Of a stretch of 11,536 bases of DNA, positions 7,608 to 11,536 are shown piece after piece. The position numbers and the translations under genes are program-made. A model generated the notes under the pieces. The model did not search any database, was not told the DNA's origin, and saw only the letters and a program-made list of their open reading frames with translations. Positions within the stretch are counted from its first letter, which is position 1. The number at the start of each line of letters is the position of its first letter. The stretch comes from Clostridium sp. CAG:448 (GTDB lineage: Bacteria; Bacillota; Clostridia; Oscillospirales; CAG-272): the NCBI GenBank assembly GCA_000433415.1, contig FR890490.1, positions 1-11,536 of the forward strand. Direction: 5' to 3'.

Positions 7608-9665
7608 TTATCTTCCTTCCACAAGGTAAACACCCATATACTGATACGGAATGACTGCGGAAAACGAGGTCAGATCCTCCCGATAGCCCTCAAAGATCAC
7701 CCGACCGGTCAAAAGATCCGTAATCTTAAAAATCCGGTAAGCGGAAAGCTGTGCTTCCTCAAACGGAACCGTGATTCTGCACGCACCGCTCGCTTCCTCT
7801 TCGTTGTTTGCAACCACAAGAATTGCCTTGTTTCCCTTGTACCTTGCGTAATTCTGCAGATTGGCAAGCCCCTCCACGGAAACCTCGCAGATATTGGAAT
7901 CCCGATGATCCATCGGATATTCCTCAAACAGCTCCGGATAAGTGCGACGGATGGCAATCATCTGCTTGACATCTTCATAAAACATTGCGTTCTCATAAGA
8001 ATCGGTGGCCAGTGCATAATCCACCGGGACGTCATAGAGAACGGCATTCTCCTTTTCGACACCGAATTCATCCCCCATATACCAGATCGGAATAAACGGC
8101 GCATAGATGGCGGAATACCCGATTTTCAGACGGTTTTTACAGACATTCCGGCTCTGATAATCGTGATTGGTGATACAGTTGGTGTAGTAGCGGAAACGAC
8201 CGCTTCTGGGTCGCTTTGTGCTGCCCTGCTGGCTCTGCGGTCCCAGACCGTATCCCACTTTCACGGAATCCACAAGCTTTAAGTACCCGTCCACATAGAA
8301 ATTGACCGGGTTCTGATACAGTTGCCCGCGCGTCATTTTCGTATAGTCCAGAACGCCGTCCTGTTCCATATCAAAAACACCTTTCCGCAGGCTTCCGTCT
8401 TCACTCATGAGCATGATATGGATTCCCCGGTCGCTCAGGCGTTTGCGGATTTCCGAAAAGACCTCATATCCGGCGGTAAACGGCTCACAGTCACAACGAT
8501 AACCGTCCGCGCCCGTTTTTTCGATATTTGCAACCGCGTTGGAAATATACCATTCCCGGAATGCCTCGTTTTTCCAATCAAAGGCAGGGTTTCCCCATGC
8601 TTCGCCGTTGAACCACTCCGGATGTTCGGTCTGGAACAGGGCAGACCCCCGCATCGCGCCCCATGAAACGATATCAAAAAAGATATAGATTCCCTTTTGA
8701 TGGGCATAATCCACGAAGTCCCGGACAACCTTCCACCCTTCTTCCATATCATCCGTACCGGTCAGGGCAGGCTCCACGGTATGCAGACCGCAGTTGCCGT
8801 ATCCGTTGCCGCCGGGACCGCGCTGGTAAATCGGCGCAAGCCAGATGCCGTTAACACCGGTTGCCGCATAAAAATCCAGCAAATCATACGAATCCCGGAA
8901 CCCGCCGCCGATGGAAGCGGTGTCAATCCGCAGTTCCACCATGATCAGGGTATCCACCCAATCCGGCGTCATCAGCTCGCCTTTGGAATCGGATGCAGAC
9001 AGTGTGGTTGCCTTTCCGCCGCGATAAGAGAGGAAGGCGGAATTGTCTATTTTGTCTTTGTCATAGTCGTATATGATGTCAAGCCGGTTACCGGCGGTTA
9101 CATCAATCACAAGATTTCCGAGGCTGGAACCGCAATAGGCGCTGACAAATGTCCGAATGGCACGCTGCATCGAATCCGGACTGCCGGCGGTCAACGAAAT
9201 ATTGCCGCTGTCCGGATCCACACGGATTGCGTAATCGTACGGATCGCCGGCATAGGAAAGAAAAATCGTCTTTTCGCTCTGCCGCTCTTCAAAATGGGTT
9301 CCGTAAAGCTGATCCATCAGATCCGAAAAACGGGAAAGTGCCTCGCTGTTCTTCTCTTTGACCTCTTCGGAAACGGAAAGTCCGTAAACGGTACTGCCGT
9401 TTTCGATCACGGGCATATAAGCTCTTTCCGCCACTGTTTCTTCCTCCGTGGTTTCTTCCTGTGTGGTTTCCTCTGTCTCTTCGATTGTCACCGAATCGGC
9501 TGTTGTTTCCGCCGTTTCCTGCGTCAACGCTTCCGACGTCACCGCATTCGTATCCGTCGTCTGCTCCGGCGCCTTTTCCCCGTTACACGCCGCCGCAAGC
9601 AACAGCAAAAACAGGGCGCTGCAAATCGCACCGGCACGCTTTCCCTTTCCTTTGCTTTTTTCCAT
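7608..9665 (-). CDS. GH13 alpha-amylase-like lipoprotein with atypical region I
   Basis: A surface lipoprotein of the alpha-amylase superfamily. A basic N-terminus and hydrophobic stretch lead to LLLLAAAC, so Cys27 is the likely lipidated residue. A Thr/Glu-rich linker follows (28-80), then an alpha/beta domain (about 82-190) with ISLTAGSPDSMQRAIRTF resembling the GH20b-like accessory fold. The GH13 barrel comes next: strand 3 GIWLAP (273-278), region II DGYRCD with Arg390 and the nucleophile Asp392, region III SEDG with acid/base Glu422, and region IV NHD ending in Asp502. A C-terminal beta domain ends the protein. Region I reads FFDIVSWGA instead of the usual DVVxNH, so the Asn-His pair is missing. 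The tandem ATGs at 9669-9671 and 9663-9665 were compared; only the second has workable spacing (eight bases) from GGAGG. The core triad suggests an active glycosidase or transglycosidase; the substrate is unknown. Confidence 0.9.
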   Translation of the reverse strand: MEKSKGKGKRAGAICSALFLLLLAAACNGEKAPEQTTDTNAVTSEALTQETAETTADSVTIEETEETTQEETTEEETVAERAYMPVIENGSTVYGLSVSEEVKEKNSEALSRFSDLMDQLYGTHFEERQSEKTIFLSYAGDPYDYAIRVDPDSGNISLTAGSPDSMQRAIRTFVSAYCGSSLGNLVIDVTAGNRLDIIYDYDKDKIDNSAFLSYRGGKATTLSASDSKGELMTPDWVDTLIMVELRIDTASIGGGFRDSYDLLDFYAATGVNGIWLAPIYQRGPGGNGYGNCGLHTVEPALTGTDDMEEGWKVVRDFVDYAHQKGIYIFFDIVSWGAMRGSALFQTEHPEWFNGEAWGNPAFDWKNEAFREWYISNAVANIEKTGADGYRCDCEPFTAGYEVFSEIRKRLSDRGIHIMLMSEDGSLRKGVFDMEQDGVLDYTKMTRGQLYQNPVNFYVDGYLKLVDSVKVGYGLGPQSQQGSTKRPRSGRFRYYTNCITNHDYQSRNVCKNRLKIGYSAIYAPFIPIWYMGDEFGVEKENAVLYDVPVDYALATDSYENAMFYEDVKQMIAIRRTYPELFEEYPMDHRDSNICEVSVEGLANLQNYARYKGNKAILVVANNEEEASGACRITVPFEEAQLSAYRIFKITDLLTGRVIFEGYREDLTSFSAVIPYQYMGVYLVEGR
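9436..9480 (-). repeat. 15-bp imperfect tandem repeat encoding a Glu/Thr-rich linker
   Basis: Three 15-base units lie end to end (9436-9450, 9451-9465, 9466-9480), sharing a GTTTCTTCCT-like core on the plus strand. They encode EETTQ-like pentapeptides in the linker just after the lipobox of the GH13 lipoprotein. The period is a multiple of three, so unit gain or loss would change linker length without a frameshift. Confidence 0.75.
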
Positions 9666-9673
9666 CAGCATAT

Positions 9674-9678
9674 CCTCC
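9674..9678 (-). promoter_or_regulatory. Ribosome binding site that fixes the GH13 lipoprotein start
   Basis: GGAGG on the minus strand is only two bases from the first ATG (9669-9671) but eight bases from the second (9663-9665). This favours the second as the start codon. Confidence 0.8.
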
Positions 9679-9687
9679 AGTCATCCG

Positions 9688-10968
9688 TCACAGCCGTACA
9701 GACGGGTGCATCCGCACAAGAATCCCGTCGCCGGGCTCTACGCCGATCGTATAAGCGCCGTCCGCCGTTTCCACAGCAATCCATGTATCCTCAAAAGCGT
9801 CATATACCTCCAGAGCCGCACCTGTATGCAGGGTAACCTCCGCCGGTTCAAGATAGCTTTTATTTGCCAGCATCACATAGTTCCCTTCAAAGAAGCCGAC
9901 GGTCATATCGTCCCCTTCAATCGCACTGACACAGCCGTAGCCTTCAAACGGCTTCATCAGAGGTTCCGGCGTTATTCCCGTGTGGAATACGCCCAGGGAT
10001 TTTCTTCCGCGCAGCTGTCCGCCGATCCGTACCAGCTCCCGATTGATCCGCGCAACCATTTCATAGTGCGGTGTACGTTCGCCTGTTACGGTAATCATAC
10101 CGTTTTTCCAATGCCAGAACTCTTCGCCGTCCGATCCGTCCGTTCCCGGCGTCCAATAGGTAAAATAGGAAAGCCGCGAAGAACCGTAAGCAACAGACTG
10201 CCAGACCTCCCAGCGAATCTCCTGTTCGGTCAGATTGCGGTAGGGTCCGTGCTCCACCACAAGTACGATCACCATAAACGGAATTCCGTACTGCAAAGAG
10301 AGTGCCCGGATTTCCTCGATATTTGTAAAAAAGCCGGGACGGTCAAGGCAGGTGTACCCGTCTGTGCCGCTGAATGCGTCGTTATAAATCCGCTCCTCCC
10401 GCGCATCGGTAAAGACCTTTTCTTCCTTCGGCTCTCCCTTCAGGAAGTGATAGTGGTCATAACTGATGATCTCGGGTCTGACCGAACGGATATACGCCTC
10501 CACATGTGCGTGGTAGGTCGGATTTCCCAACTGTTCGGGACTTGCATAGTTCGGAAGCAGATTGATGTATGCCTCGTGCATGGGATCCGCCTCATGTAAA
10601 ATTTCACGGATGGCGGCAAGCGTCGGGAATGCAGCAGCCCCCGGCTCGTCGATAATATGGTAGTTGAAAAGCGCCGGATAATCCTTATAATCGTTTGCCG
10701 TGTCAAACAGCAGCTCGCGCCGGTGCTCCGCATCCCCCATTGCCCGATGAATCCGGTCATCGAACACGGTCACACGCATGCCGAGCTTTTCCGCCGCTTC
10801 CAGTACCGCAAAATTGGTTTCGCGGTCATAATCCGCCCAGATCAGATTGATGCCGGCATCACGCGCTTCCGCGAGCCGCTCGATCGCAATGGTTCCGTCC
10901 GCATGACGGATGAATTTGGCGTGTACGCCAAGCCAACTGGTAATGGGAAATTGATTCATTTCAGACAT
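9688..10968 (-). CDS. Unclassified TIM-barrel glycoside hydrolase-like protein, 426 aa, no signal peptide
   Basis: The sequence looks like a clan-A-type (beta/alpha)8 glycosidase with a C-terminal beta domain. An early strand-helix repeat (GINLIWADYD, 39-48, then GMRVTVFDD, 63-71) leads to FNYHIIDEPG (101-110), where Glu108 is the candidate acid/base. Next comes PEIISYDHYHF (165-175), then VLVVEHGP (235-242), where Glu239 is the candidate nucleophile, then the barrel strand LSYFTYW (266-272). Residues about 320-426 resemble a beta-sandwich. No signal peptide is present, so it is probably cytosolic, in contrast to the surface GH13 protein encoded 22 bases downstream. GAAGGAGAA just upstream (AAGGAG at 10976-10981) supports the start. 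I cannot assign a CAZy family; the pattern recalls GH42-like or related barrels. Substrate and even enzymatic activity are inferred. Confidence 0.75.
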   Translation of the reverse strand: MSEMNQFPITSWLGVHAKFIRHADGTIAIERLAEARDAGINLIWADYDRETNFAVLEAAEKLGMRVTVFDDRIHRAMGDAEHRRELLFDTANDYKDYPALFNYHIIDEPGAAAFPTLAAIREILHEADPMHEAYINLLPNYASPEQLGNPTYHAHVEAYIRSVRPEIISYDHYHFLKGEPKEEKVFTDAREERIYNDAFSGTDGYTCLDRPGFFTNIEEIRALSLQYGIPFMVIVLVVEHGPYRNLTEQEIRWEVWQSVAYGSSRLSYFTYWTPGTDGSDGEEFWHWKNGMITVTGERTPHYEMVARINRELVRIGGQLRGRKSLGVFHTGITPEPLMKPFEGYGCVSAIEGDDMTVGFFEGNYVMLANKSYLEPAEVTLHTGAALEVYDAFEDTWIAVETADGAYTIGVEPGDGILVRMHPSVRL

Positions 10969-10992
10969 AGCAGTTCTCCTTCAAAATCAGAT

Positions 10993-11536
10993 TTATTCTT
11001 TGCAGATACAGTTTTTCAGACCGTTTATTTCCTCATCGGTCAAATATCTCCACTCCCCCCTGTCAAGACACGGGTCCAGGGAAAGATTTCCGAAGCAGCG
11101 CCTTTCAAGTGCGGTGATCTGGTTGTGTACCGCCTCAAACATCAGTTTGATCTGGTGGTACTTTCCCTCCGTAATGGTAATGGTTCCGCTCTTTCCCTCT
11201 GCATCCGGCAATACGGTACACGGTTTTGTGACATATCCGCCGATGTCCACACCGGACGAAAGTTGTGCCACATCCTCCGCATGCAAGGGAAATTTGCACG
11301 AAAATGCATAGGTCTTGGCAACATGCATACGCGGCAGAAGCAGCTTGTGCGCCAGCTCGCCATTGTTGGTCAAAAGCATCAGTCCCAGTGTATTTTTGTC
11401 CAGTCTGCCGCATGGGAACAGACCGATCCGCTGCAATTCCGGCGGCAGCAGTGCCGTCACAACCGGTGCGCGGTCATCACTTGTCGCGCTGACATAGCCG
11501 TCCGGCTTATTCAGCATAATGTAGGTATATTGGCGG
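10993..11536 (-). CDS. rsuA: RsuA-type rRNA pseudouridine synthase, partial (N-terminus beyond the right edge)
   Basis: Converts a uridine of the small-subunit rRNA to pseudouridine (position 516 in E. coli for RsuA). The visible 180 residues begin RQYTYIMLNKPDGYVSAT, the canonical entry to the catalytic domain. They contain GRLDKNTLGLMLLTN, whose catalytic Asp is encoded at 11398-11400, and end with EGKYHQIKLMFEAVHNQI, the conserved C-terminal block of the RsuA/RluB/E/F group. The reading frame stays open to the window edge, so the ATG at 11515-11517 is internal and the S4 RNA-binding domain lies outside. The motif spacing favours RsuA over RluB, but this is not certain from the fragment. 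The stop codon is 24 bases before the next gene, suggesting an operon. Confidence 0.93.
   Translation of the reverse strand, partial: RQYTYIMLNKPDGYVSATSDDRAPVVTALLPPELQRIGLFPCGRLDKNTLGLMLLTNNGELAHKLLLPRMHVAKTYAFSCKFPLHAEDVAQLSSGVDIGGYVTKPCTVLPDAEGKSGTITITEGKYHQIKLMFEAVHNQITALERRCFGNLSLDPCLDRGEWRYLTDEEINGLKNCICKE

Noticed and set aside
6481..7629. Long plus-strand open frame opposite tex
   Set aside because: It is antisense to the conserved Tex domains, and its translation is rich in Arg, His and Cys with no recognisable motif.
8697..10599. Two long plus-strand open frames opposite the GH13 and TIM-barrel genes
   Set aside because: Both overlap real coding regions with intact catalytic motifs, have no convincing ribosome binding site, and encode no recognisable family.

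Overview
The window reads as a chromosomal segment from a low- to mid-GC Gram-positive anaerobe, most likely a Clostridia-type Bacillota. Supporting signs are strong AGGAGG ribosome binding sites before almost every gene, sigma-A type promoters, an MsmX/UgpC-type sugar ABC ATPase, a lipoprotein glycosidase and a Tex protein. The placement is inference; no rRNA or other taxonomic marker gene is present. Every supported gene lies on the minus strand, so transcription runs from high to low coordinates. I see no tRNA, rRNA, CRISPR array, insertion sequence or phage gene.

The right-hand block (11536 down to 5437) looks like one operon of four genes separated by 17 to 24 bases: a truncated RsuA-type pseudouridine synthase, an unclassified TIM-barrel glycosidase-like protein without a signal peptide, a GH13 alpha-amylase-like lipoprotein, and the RNA-binding protein Tex. 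Two carbohydrate-active genes are thus placed between two RNA-related housekeeping genes.

The middle block (5321 down to 2553) starts with an extended -10 promoter and a UgpC/MsmX-like ATPase that has no permease or binding protein beside it. A perfect 11-bp hairpin follows, then a small cytosolic SGNH/GDSL hydrolase, then a small SPFH/Band-7-like protein. The SPFH-like gene has a tandem 10-bp repeat in its leader and ends at a good intrinsic terminator.

The left-hand block (2487 down to 1) has a perfect-consensus promoter (TTGACA, 17 bases, TATAAT) that drives a ribbon-helix-helix protein of 211 residues and, probably by read-through, the disaggregase gene clpB, which runs off the left edge. 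No CIRCE or CtsR operator is visible there, so the ribbon-helix-helix protein is a candidate local regulator.

No clearly new multi-gene defence or mobile system is visible. The less ordinary items are the RHH-clpB pair, the atypical GH13 lipoprotein with its unclassified glycosidase partner, and the small SPFH-like protein.
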